Source: Chloroflexota bacterium (GTDB lineage Bacteria; Chloroflexota; Anaerolineae; UBA4142). Taken from it: a DNA stretch of 45,845 bases. Position 1 is the first letter of the stretch. The number at the start of each line of letters is the position of its first letter. The notes below the pieces were generated by a model. It searched no databases and was not told the origin of the DNA. It was given only the letters and a program-made list of their open reading frames with translations. Shown piece after piece: positions 33,700-40,130 of the stretch. The position numbers were made by a program, and so were the translations under genes. The DNA is taken from contig JAMDCU010000106.1 of the NCBI GenBank assembly GCA_023489485.1, positions 1 through 45,845 of the forward strand, written 5' to 3'.

Positions 33700-34418
33700 G
33701 GAAGATGACGAAAAAGATGATCGAGGTTCGCCAGGCGACAAAAGAGTATGCCGGAGGAACGCGTGCGCTGGACGGAGTTTCGCTCGACATTCTGCAAGGT
33801 GAGTGGGTGGCGATCATGGGTCCTTCGGGTTCGGGCAAAACCACCTTGCTCAACCTGTTGAGCTGTCTCGATCGGCCGACAAGTGGCACGGTTGGCATCG
33901 ATGGGGCTGACGTCACTCGATTGGCCGCGAATCAAATGGCTCAATTTCGACGTGAAAAGGTGGGGCTCGTGTTCCAGCAATTTCACCTAGTGCCCTACCT
34001 CACGGCGCTAGAGAATGTGATGCTCGCTCAATATTTCCACAGCATGCCGGATGCCGATGAAGCGCGGCACGCCTTGGAAGAGGTGGGATTGGGCGCACGC
34101 CTGCACCATCTCCCCTCGCACCTTTCCGGAGGCGAACAGCAGCGTGTGTGCATCGCCCGCGCCCTCATCAATCAGCCCCAGGTAATTCTCGCAGACGAAC
34201 CCACGGGCAATCTGGATGAAGCCAATGAGGAAATCGTGCTGGATCTATTTCGGAACATGCATGCCCAGGGGCATACGCTCGTGGTGGTGACGCACGATCC
34301 GACGGTGAGTGCAATGGCGGATCGCACGATACGGTTGGAGCACGGACGCGTGGTCGAGCCGGGTGAGGCAATGACCGCAATGCCCACCGGGGCACCGCGC
34401 GTTCTGCAGCAGGCGTAG
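33696..34418 (+). CDS. MacB-type ABC transporter ATP-binding protein
   Basis: 240 residues. ATG 33696 overlaps the permease TGA and follows GAGGGGA; ATG 33705 is an alternative. Walker A 'GPSGSGKTTLL', Q-loop 'LVFQQFHLVPYLTALENV', signature 'LSGGEQQRVCIARAL', Walker B 'VILADEPTGNLDE' and H-loop 'VVVTHDP' are complete. This is the LolD/MacB branch that powers FtsX-like permeases. It ends the iron operon, with a terminator 34 nt downstream. Confidence 0.93.
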   Translation: MRKMTKKMIEVRQATKEYAGGTRALDGVSLDILQGEWVAIMGPSGSGKTTLLNLLSCLDRPTSGTVGIDGADVTRLAANQMAQFRREKVGLVFQQFHLVPYLTALENVMLAQYFHSMPDADEARHALEEVGLGARLHHLPSHLSGGEQQRVCIARALINQPQVILADEPTGNLDEANEEIVLDLFRNMHAQGHTLVVVTHDPTVSAMADRTIRLEHGRVVEPGEAMTAMPTGAPRVLQQA

Positions 34419-34451
34419 GCAATTCGCCCCAAATAGCAAAGAGCAAATACT

Positions 34452-34499
34452 GCAAAGACCGTCTGAGCATCTGGAAGAGGGCAATCTGACGGTCTTTGC
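34452..34499 (+). terminator. intrinsic terminator of the FTR1-ABC operon
   Basis: Perfect 12-bp arms GCAAAGACCGTC and GACGGTCTTTGC enclose a 24-nt loop, followed by 'TTTCTG'. The A/T-rich bottom of the stem allows action on either strand; the mer operon converges from the other side. Confidence 0.75.
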
Positions 34500-34598
34500 T
34501 TTCTGAACGTTTCCGATTGAGGCTAATACCGAGTGGGTACCGGCGGGGTCTCCTTCTGCCAGTGGTTCACGGCACCACTGCTCGGGCCGTTCTTAACT

Positions 34599-34756
34599 CC
34601 TGTCCCTGGAATCTAATCCCCTTGGCTTGGCTTTACACTCTCGTCTGGTCTCTTATGCGTGGGAAGCGGCTATAGGATAGACCTCTAGAAACGGCGATAA
34701 CCTGATGAGTGTGCCAGGATCCATAAACTTGAAGTCGTCCCGTTGGGAAGTCGTTG
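34599..34756. repeat. direct repeat, copy A, flanking the mer operon
   Basis: About 158 nt aligned by eye with 40131-40280 in the same orientation, with shared blocks such as 'GGCTTTACACT', 'AGGATAGACCT', 'AGTGTGCC' and 'GGAAGTCGTTG'. I estimate roughly three quarters identity. It lies in a 550-nt non-coding gap between convergent operons, downstream of a terminator. No ORF is conserved between the copies. Type unknown. Confidence 0.65.
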
Positions 34757-34971
34757 CCGGAAAGGCTCCGAAAAGTATTACGAGATGGGACGAGTCGCTC
34801 AACCATACGTCGGCAAACTAAGTGATCGCTCTCATGCTTCTGTCCGGCCGGATCCATACGAGAGAACGACTCATGCCGTCACCCGGATGCAACCGGGGCT
34901 TGCTGGAAGAACAGGTAACTCCCTGATACGATCCGCCTCGAGAGGACCTAGCCCCAACATATCCAGTAGGC
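34757..34971. other. non-coding stretch between repeat A and the mer operon end
   Basis: About 215 nt with no convincing ORF or ribosome binding site. Sequence resembling the region after copy B was not recognised, so the repeat ends near 34756. Confidence 0.35.
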
Positions 34972-35751
34972 TTAGGCCTTTACAGTTGATTCTTCGACCT
35001 GCTTGACTACAGCCCGCACATTTCCAAGACAGCACGAACCTTGCGGATTTCGGACGTCACAGGCACACTGGCCCGCCCGGATGCCCGCGTTGACTGCATC
35101 GATGACGGTGCTCCGTCCTGTCGTCTCCCATTCGGCGCGGATACTGTCGGGCGTATGCCGAAAGCAGTAGCAGACGAATACGTCTCCGCCATTCGGCTCT
35201 TTCTGATGCACGCGTTCTCGGACTTGCGCCGTCGTGAACGTTTGCGCCCCGTCCTTGGAGAAATAGACGACCGGACAATCCGTCGTTCCGCAGAACAGAT
35301 AGGAGACGGGACGCACCTGGGTCAGCGACATGGAGAGCATTGCCTTCACAGTGGAACTGTCGATTGGTTTCCCCTTTTGCCCACACTCGGGACAGACATT
35401 GGCGATACGGGCCATCGCGACGGGTTTTGTTATGGGATGCGCAGCCGGCACGCAGCAGCTTTCCGTCGTCGACTGCTCTGGAGTTTCCGGGAAGAACTCG
35501 GGCGCACTGGCTTCCCTCATCGGATGACGCCCCTGGATCGTTCCGCCGTACCCCGCGGCTGTGAGCGCGGCGACGAGCGTCTGCTCATCCAGGCCGGCAT
35601 CGGCCACTACGGTGGCTTGCCCCGCTGTCCAGTCGGAGACCACCGCCGATTGAACGCCTGGAACCGTTTGTGGCGCTTGTACCACATGACTGGCGCAGCC
35701 GCCACACGTCATGCCGCGCCCGGCGAGTTGGATTCCTTCTTGCATTGGCAC
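34972..35751 (-). CDS. HMA domain fused to CopZ-type Zn/[2Fe-2S] metallochaperone
   Basis: GTG at 35751, 6 nt after AGGAGG; 259 residues. Domain order: HMA (about 10-75) with 'GMTCGGCASHV'; a linker with 'TTESCCVPAAHP'; a zinc-binding CopZ N-domain ('NVCPECGQKGK', 'YLFCGTTDCPVVYF'); and a BFD-like [2Fe-2S] domain ('FVCYCFRHTPDSIRAEW', 'CACDVRNPQGSCCLGNV'). Archaeoglobus CopZ has the last two domains with a C-terminal HMA. Being the last gene of the mer operon, it probably carries Hg(II) (or a related soft metal) to MerA or couples metal to redox. Fusing the HMA here fits a MerA without its own HMA. Confidence 0.88.
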   Translation of the reverse strand: MPMQEGIQLAGRGMTCGGCASHVVQAPQTVPGVQSAVVSDWTAGQATVVADAGLDEQTLVAALTAAGYGGTIQGRHPMREASAPEFFPETPEQSTTESCCVPAAHPITKPVAMARIANVCPECGQKGKPIDSSTVKAMLSMSLTQVRPVSYLFCGTTDCPVVYFSKDGAQTFTTAQVRERVHQKEPNGGDVFVCYCFRHTPDSIRAEWETTGRSTVIDAVNAGIRAGQCACDVRNPQGSCCLGNVRAVVKQVEESTVKA

Positions 35752-35820
35752 GCTTTCCCTCCTATGATTGCTTAATGCTCTCGGTTGCTTTGCACTGCTG
35801 AGCCAGATCTCGCGTTATCC

Positions 35821-37230
35821 TCAAATGCAGCAGGACAGACGCTCGATATCCGTGCGGAAGGACAATGCGGCATACTTGATGGCTTCGGAGAGCGTGGGAA
35901 AAACGGCGAAAGAATCGATCACATCGTCGACGGTCATGTGCCCGCGCAGAATATACATCGCCTGACTGATCAGATCCTCCCCTTCGGGTGCGATCAGGTG
36001 AACGCCCACGATCCGCCCCGTCCGCTGCTCCGCCACCATCTTGATCGCGCCGCGGGTGTCCTTGATAATCAACGCCTTGGGCACCTTGTCGAAATAGACG
36101 GTGCGACAGTCACATTCCAGGCCGCGTGCGCTTGTCTCTTCGTCGAGGATCCCAACATCGGCGACGGCAGGGTAGGTAAAGACGACCGAGGGGACGAGAT
36201 CATAATTCACTTTTTGCTTGTTCACGCCCGTGAGCGCATTCACCGTGGCGAAACTCCCTTCTTTGCCCGCTGTGGTCTCCAACCGTTTGGGGAAATCGAT
36301 GGCATCCCCCACCGCGTAAATGTGCGGCGCATTTGTCTGGTACCACGGGTTGACACGAACCGCCTGCTGCTCGGTCAACGCGACCCCCGCCGCGTCCAGC
36401 CCCAGCCCGGCCGTATTCGCCGTCTTGCCGGTGCCTATCAAGAGTTCGTCGAACTCTATCTCCGCTTGTTGCCCGTCTGCAGCAATGGTCGCGATTTTCC
36501 GGTCCCGTTCCCGGCGCAGGCGCACAACCGTCGCCTGTTTGTGAATCGTGACCCCCTCGTCCCGCAAGTAGCGTTCGAGCGCCTCCGAGATTTCGGGTTC
36601 CGTCCGTTTGTACAGCCGGTCGCCGCGCGCGACCATCGTCACTTCACTCCCCAAATGACGGAACATCTGCGAGAATTCCAGCGCGACCGGTCCCCCTCCG
36701 ATGACGAGCAAGTGGCGGGGCTGTTGTTTCTTCCGCAGCGCCTCGATGTGAGTGATATACCCTACATCCTCGATCCCCGGAATCGGGGGCGGCAGCGCGG
36801 TCGAGCCGACCGCAAGGACGAAGCGGTCGCCATAATATCGTCGTCCATCCGCTTCGATTTCGTGCGGCGAAACAAAACGCGCGCGTGCTTCCAAGAGGGT
36901 GACGTGCTCCAAGTTCGCGAGCACATCAGTGTATTTGGCCCGTCGGAGCTCACCGACCGTCTGCAGTTCGTCGTCAATCGCCTGCCCAAAATCGATCTCC
37001 ACTTGCGGAATATGGATGGAGCCAAAGCCGTGATGCTGGGCCCGGTAAGCGAACTCGCCCACCTTGAGCAGATACTTGCTCGGCACGCAGCCCACATTGA
37101 CACAGGTGCCGCCGAGCGGCAAGCCGGCATTGATCATCAAGGTCTTGGCTTGGTATTCGTTGGCTTTGATCGCGGCTGCAAATGCCCCAGCACCGCCGCC
37201 GACGATGATCAGGTCAAAATGATCGTCCAT
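35821..37230 (-). CDS. merA: mercuric reductase MerA
   Basis: ATG at 37230 follows AAGGAG by 6 nt, so the 11 extra residues in the track are dropped; 469 residues. FAD motif 'LIIVGGGAGAF', redox-active pair 'GGTCVNVGCVPSK' (Cys43/Cys48), NAD(P)H motif 'LLVIGGGPVALEF', 'HIYAVGDAIDFP', and a C-terminal tail with the MerA-specific vicinal pair 'ERLSCCI'. That tail passes Hg(II) to the active site; it separates MerA from lipoamide dehydrogenases. The enzyme reduces Hg(II) to Hg(0) with NADPH in the cytosol. No N-terminal HMA is present. All catalytic residues are ordinary Cys here, in contrast to the neighbouring MerB- and MerP-like proteins. Confidence 0.95.
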   Translation of the reverse strand: MDDHFDLIIVGGGAGAFAAAIKANEYQAKTLMINAGLPLGGTCVNVGCVPSKYLLKVGEFAYRAQHHGFGSIHIPQVEIDFGQAIDDELQTVGELRRAKYTDVLANLEHVTLLEARARFVSPHEIEADGRRYYGDRFVLAVGSTALPPPIPGIEDVGYITHIEALRKKQQPRHLLVIGGGPVALEFSQMFRHLGSEVTMVARGDRLYKRTEPEISEALERYLRDEGVTIHKQATVVRLRRERDRKIATIAADGQQAEIEFDELLIGTGKTANTAGLGLDAAGVALTEQQAVRVNPWYQTNAPHIYAVGDAIDFPKRLETTAGKEGSFATVNALTGVNKQKVNYDLVPSVVFTYPAVADVGILDEETSARGLECDCRTVYFDKVPKALIIKDTRGAIKMVAEQRTGRIVGVHLIAPEGEDLISQAMYILRGHMTVDDVIDSFAVFPTLSEAIKYAALSFRTDIERLSCCI

Positions 37231-37272
37231 TCGGTCTCCTTGCTGCTTTCGACCTGTTCCCAACGCGTGAGG

Positions 37273-37680
37273 CTATGTCGCTCTGGACACGATATATTTC
37301 ACGCCAAAGAATTCAGGGATGAAGGCGATGATCGTCGGCGGCGAGAAGATAAAAGCCCAAAATGGGTTCCATTGAAGCGGCACCCAACCAAACGTAATGC
37401 CCAGAGCGACGAGCGCGAGGGCCGGATAAACGAGACCCAGCACGCTGCAGTGGAATCTCCCGCACCGCAAAGCATTGCGGAGGCATGATACGCCCAGCCA
37501 AAGGATGCTAGCACTCCAGATGAGTCCCGCGAAGACGAGGGATCCTCCAGGCGTATTGGCGAAGATGGTGCCAATGACGATCAGCAGGAGGGGCGGACCC
37601 CAGGTGCTCGCGATCGATCTTGGACCCCTTCCCAGATCGAGCTCCTCGCATGTATGCCCTGTTCGGTTTATCTGATTCAT
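37273..37680 (-). CDS. small membrane protein of the mer operon, Cys-rich motif
   Basis: ATG at 37680 with GGAAAG upstream; the track's 37905 start overlaps the MerB-like gene. 135 residues, four membrane helices. Between helices 2 and 3 lies 'GVSCLRNALRCGRFHCSVLG', three Cys and a His. I recall similar small proteins of unknown function with a 'GRxHC' motif near mercury genes, but cannot verify. Its place between the lyase and MerA suggests transport of Hg(II) or organomercury into the cell, like MerC, MerE or MerF, though it is not clearly homologous to any of them. Confidence 0.78.
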   Translation of the reverse strand: MNQINRTGHTCEELDLGRGPRSIASTWGPPLLLIVIGTIFANTPGGSLVFAGLIWSASILWLGVSCLRNALRCGRFHCSVLGLVYPALALVALGITFGWVPLQWNPFWAFIFSPPTIIAFIPEFFGVKYIVSRAT

Positions 37681-37777
37681 CTCTATCTTTCCCTTTCCAT
37701 ATATCCCATGTAGCTCTCTTGCGTGACTGGGCTCCTGCTCATACCCATGTCTTCTCTCACGATGGCGCTGCATTGCT

Positions 37778-38632
37778 TCAATTGAGCTGGGCGCAAAAGT
37801 CCGGCAAGGTTGAATATTGGCCCTGCGCCGCCTCGGGGTGTTCCTGCGCCCATGCCCGGAAATGCTCTTCCGACCGGAAGAGGTTGTTTTTCCCTCAGGT
37901 GCCACCTCGAAACACGCCCACGGTGGAGGGGTCGACCTCGCTCACCGTGCGGTGGTCTACGACGATATGGATCCGTTCAGCACAATGCGCACAGGCATCG
38001 TCGATGACGATGCGTTGGTCTCGGTAGCGGCTGCTGACCAGCAGCATAAAGTCAACCGCTCAAGGTACATTGAACTGCTCGTGGTCCTGCAGGGTCACCG
38101 TATGAAACGAGAAACCCAGCCCCTGGAGAAATGTTCTATGACCTAATGCCAGATCATACTGGTTGTCACCGTTGAGAATGAGAAAACTCAGCCGCTGAAG
38201 CATCCGCAAGGCAGTATGTGTCTTCGTCTCGTCCAGGTGGAGTGCCTCACGGATTTCGGAAGACGGGGGCAGACGTCCGGCATCGTCCTGAACACGTAAG
38301 ATATAGCGGGCCACCAGTTTCTCGTCATTCGTGAGAATAAAGCTGGCGGAGTTCCATTGCTTGATCTCCGCGCGCAAGGGCGATGGTCCGATCAGGTCAA
38401 ACAGGTCGCGCCATCGAAATCCCCGGAGCCAGCGCAAGCCTCTCAATACTTGGCGGAACCCTAGCCGCTGGCGCCAGACATCGTCCAGCGCTTGCCCCAC
38501 CTGCCAGCGCACTTGGTCGTCCGGCGGTAGGCCGAGGGCGCGCATCGCTTGGTCGATGGTCGTGATCCGCAAACCCGCGTCCCAATCTCGGCGCAGATAG
38601 TCGATGATTTGCCGTTCGGAAGCGCACATCAT
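37778..38632 (-). CDS. merB: MerB-like organomercurial lyase with two predicted selenocysteines
   Basis: 284 residues from ATG 38632 (AGGAG upstream), ending at TGA 37778-37780. Two in-frame TGAs lie inside: 38060-38062 (codon 191) and 37895-37897 (codon 246). Around the first the frame reads 'EQFNVP-U-AVDFM', matching 'YAWCALDTL' of R831b MerB (catalytic Cys96 and Asp99, spacing kept). Around the second it reads 'VFRGGT-U-GKNNLFRSEEHFRAWAQEHPE', matching the Cys159 region. Each TGA has a perfect GGUC-loop hairpin about 20 nt downstream. MerB cleaves the C-Hg bond with the two Cys and the Asp; this enzyme would use two Sec. Residues about 1-95 are an unrecognised N-terminal extension. The track shows only residues 1-190. 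Confidence 0.9.
37865..37882 (-). other. bacterial SECIS hairpin for Sec246 of the MerB-like gene
   Basis: On the coding strand CTCTTCC-GGTC-GGAAGAG: a perfect 7-bp stem with the same GGUC loop, the first loop G being 20 nt after the TGA. The stem sequence is unrelated to that of the other hairpin while the loop and distance are the same, as expected of a selected SelB site. Confidence 0.9.
38030..38045 (-). other. bacterial SECIS hairpin for Sec191 of the MerB-like gene
   Basis: On the coding strand GCTGCT-GGTC-AGCAGC: a perfect 6-bp stem with loop GGUC, the first loop G being 21 nt after the TGA. E. coli fdhF has a GGUCU-containing loop at almost the same distance, where the G-U is read by SelB. 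Confidence 0.88.
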
Positions 38633-38672
38633 GGTCTCCTCTGGACAGAATCGGAAATGGGCGGTCTGGATA

Positions 38673-39008
38673 CTACATCGTGATCTGCAGTGGCAGTAAC
38701 GAGAAGGTGGGAAAAGTGGCCATGAGCAGCGCGGAAATCCAGACGATCATGCGCTGCCGCCGCAACGCGCGCGGCGAGCATTGCCCTGACGTGCATGCGG
38801 CCTGCGCCGTCGGACGGTAGACCCAGTAGAAGGCTCCGCCGAGCATCAGGAAACTGAAGGTGAGGGTCAGCGGACGGTATTGCATCAAGAGCGCCAAAGG
38901 TCCAAGACTGGTAAAGCCCACGGCGAGGAGAAGGACGGGCAAGACACAGCACGTCGAACTCAGAGCCGCCGCGGCCGAAGCGAGCCACGTGCTGCCGGCT
39001 GGTTTCAT
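38673..39008 (-). CDS. merT: MerT-like mercuric ion transporter
   Basis: 111 residues, ATG overlapping the stop of the MerP-like gene (ATGA). Three membrane helices; helix 1 has the vicinal Cys pair 'STCCVLPVLLLAVGF' and the loop between helices 2 and 3 a second pair 'ACTSGQC', the arrangement of MerT that takes Hg(II) from periplasmic MerP and passes it inward to MerA. The overlap with the MerP-like lipoprotein couples their translation. These Cys are all ordinary codons. Confidence 0.88.
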   Translation of the reverse strand: MKPAGSTWLASAAAALSSTCCVLPVLLLAVGFTSLGPLALLMQYRPLTLTFSFLMLGGAFYWVYRPTAQAACTSGQCSPRALRRQRMIVWISALLMATFPTFSLLPLQITM

Positions 39009-39370
39009 GGAACGAACCTCCCTGTGACCTGATACCCGACTTTATCAATTTGCTGCGCGATTTGATCGGCGTTCGTCAGCATCGGATCATATTCCACGAC
39101 CAGGGTGTTAGTCGCCAAATCGCCAGTGACCTTGCGGATGCCCGCCAACTGGCGGACGCTCGCGGTTGTGACTGCGAGGCAGCCGGCTCACGTCCAGCCG
39201 CTGACACGAAAGCCGATGGTCGCCAGGGCACCGGGAGTCGCTCCCTCCGTCGCCGCGCTGGGCGGCGCCGCTTGGGATGCATCTGTTCCGCTACACGCAG
39301 TTGTGACTAGCATTAGCGCGAGAGCAGTCAGAACGAATAGTGCCCCTCGCTGCAAAGAATTCCTACGCAT
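39005..39370 (-). CDS. MerP-like lipoprotein, predicted selenoprotein (UxxC)
   Basis: 121 residues from ATG 39370, overlapping the csoR stop. A signal sequence with lipobox 'LVTTAC' (Cys26) anchors it outside the membrane; an Ala/Pro/Thr linker follows, then an HMA domain. The frame runs through TGA 39188-39190 (codon 61): 'TIGFRVSGWT-U-AGC', where HMA proteins have GMTCxxC, and continues with 'VRQLAGIRKVTGDLATNTLVVEYDP' and 'ADQIAQQIDKVGYQV', the rest of the fold. So the metal site is Sec61-Ala-Gly-Cys64. It would capture Hg(II) and hand it to MerT. Selenium binds mercury more tightly than sulfur does. The track shows only the first 60 residues. Confidence 0.88.
39140..39178 (-). other. candidate SECIS hairpins of the MerP-like gene
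   Basis: Two hairpins follow the TGA. CTCGC-(AGTCACAACC)-GCGAG has loop AGUC starting 15 nt after the TGA, slightly closer than usual. GTCCGCC-(AGTT)-GGCGGGC has a 7-bp stem and a loop starting at 38 nt, at the far limit. Each loop has G at position two. I cannot choose between them by eye. Confidence 0.5.
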
Positions 39371-39695
39371 TTTTCAACACCTGTGCGAGCGCGCCTTTAA
39401 GCTGATCGAGGGCCGCGGCGCCCTGCCCTTCCTCGACGCTTTCCAGCACGCAGGTCTCCATGTGACCTTCGAGCATCTTGATCGTGATCTGATTCAGCGC
39501 GGCGCGCACGGCGCTCGTTTGGATGAGCAAATCCTCGCAGGCCGCCTTCTCGTCGAGCATCGTTTCGATTCCACGCAGGTGTCCTTCGACCCGATGCAGG
39601 CGATGCTTCAGATCTTGGACCAGTTCGGGCGTCAGGTAACGATCCGTCGAGCAGACGGCGGGCTTGATCTTTCGATGACCATTTCCGGCAGGCAT
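39363..39695 (-). CDS. csoR: CsoR-family metal-sensing repressor
   Basis: Start taken at ATG 39695 (GGGAG upstream), because the track's ATG at 39719 lies inside the operator palindrome. 110 residues, all-helical CsoR/RcnR fold: 'LKHRLHRVEGHLRGIETMLDE', then Cys53 in 'ACEDLLIQTSAVRAALNQ' and His78/Cys82 in 'LEGHMETCV'. That Cys-His-Cys set is the Cu(I) site of CsoR. It is the first gene of an operon otherwise devoted to mercury, where a MerR activator would be expected. It may sense Cu(I), Hg(II) or a selenol/thiol-bound metal. Confidence 0.9.
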   Translation of the reverse strand: MPAGNGHRKIKPAVCSTDRYLTPELVQDLKHRLHRVEGHLRGIETMLDEKAACEDLLIQTSAVRAALNQITIKMLEGHMETCVLESVEEGQGAAALDQLKGALAQVLKNA

Positions 39696-39709
39696 AGGAC
39701 AGCTCCCTT

Positions 39710-39746
39710 CTACAGCCATATCCCCCCTGGGGGGATATGGCTGTAG
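39710..39746. promoter_or_regulatory. 37-bp perfect palindrome, CsoR-type operator
   Basis: Two exact 18-bp arms around one central base. Its core ATATCCCCCC-T-GGGGGGATAT is the G/C-run dyad typical of CsoR/RcnR sites. It lies between the -10 box and the csoR start codon, covering the expected transcription start. Confidence 0.88.
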
Positions 39747-39772
39747 TATATTCCAAAGAGCTGCATTGTCAA
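39745..39772 (-). promoter_or_regulatory. sigma-70 promoter of the mer operon
   Basis: On the minus strand TTGACA (39772-39767), 16-nt spacer, TATACT (39750-39745). The palindromic operator begins within the -10 and extends downstream, so bound repressor would block initiation. The spacer is not the elongated 19-20 nt of MerR-activated promoters. Confidence 0.85.
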
Positions 39773-39833
39773 CTAGGCTGTATTCGTCTGCGAGGCCATA
39801 CTAGGGCATGCAACCTAGGAGAAGACGCCTAAC

Positions 39834-40037
39834 ATGGCGTCCGGCAACTCGCACCTCAGCAAGTATTCCGCTTCGCTGGCAGACCTTCCCCGTGAGTTCG
39901 GCGAGGAGCATGCGGCGAGCGTTCTGTTGTCACGGGAGCATATTCGGATTGCTATGATTGTCCGTACTCGAGAGCTGATACTAAGTGGGGTAAACATCGG
40001 AGAGTCGGATATTTGCGAAGCGGACAAGAGCGGATGA
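39834..40037 (+). CDS. small ORF divergent from the mer operon, uncertain
   Basis: 67 residues, ATG 11 nt after AGGAG; a hairpin terminator follows at 40086. 'SASLADLPREFGEEHAASVL' and 'IRIAMIVRTRELILSG' have helical, protein-like composition. No family recognised. Divergent transcription from the CsoR operator region could place it under the same control. It may equally be non-coding. Confidence 0.35.
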   Translation: MASGNSHLSKYSASLADLPREFGEEHAASVLLSREHIRIAMIVRTRELILSGVNIGESDICEADKSG

Positions 40038-40085
40038 TCATCCTCCGAGCCGGCGGAAAATGTTTATATGTTCCCGGGCAACAAC

Positions 40086-40111
40086 AAGGCGGGACCACTG
40101 GGCCCCGCCTT
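40086..40111 (+). terminator. intrinsic terminator
   Basis: AAGGCGGG/CCCGCCTT with a 10-nt loop, followed by CTTTGT. It would end the transcript of the small plus-strand ORF at 39834. Confidence 0.65.
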
Positions 40112-40130
40112 CTTTGTCGCTATTCTCGAT

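Noticed and set aside
34633-34857. Minus-strand ORF inside repeat A as a real gene
   Set aside because: The frame is not preserved in repeat copy B, and there is no ribosome binding site.
37757-37780. TGA at 37778-37780 as a third Sec codon of the MerB-like gene
   Set aside because: The MerB-like homology is complete before it, only seven codons follow before another TGA, and no GGUC-type hairpin was seen. Treated as the true stop.
37778-39370. MerB-like and MerP-like genes as simple pseudogenes
   Set aside because: No frameshifts, homology continues after every TGA, the stops lie only at catalytic or metal-binding Cys, start/stop overlaps with neighbours are preserved, and SECIS-like hairpins follow.
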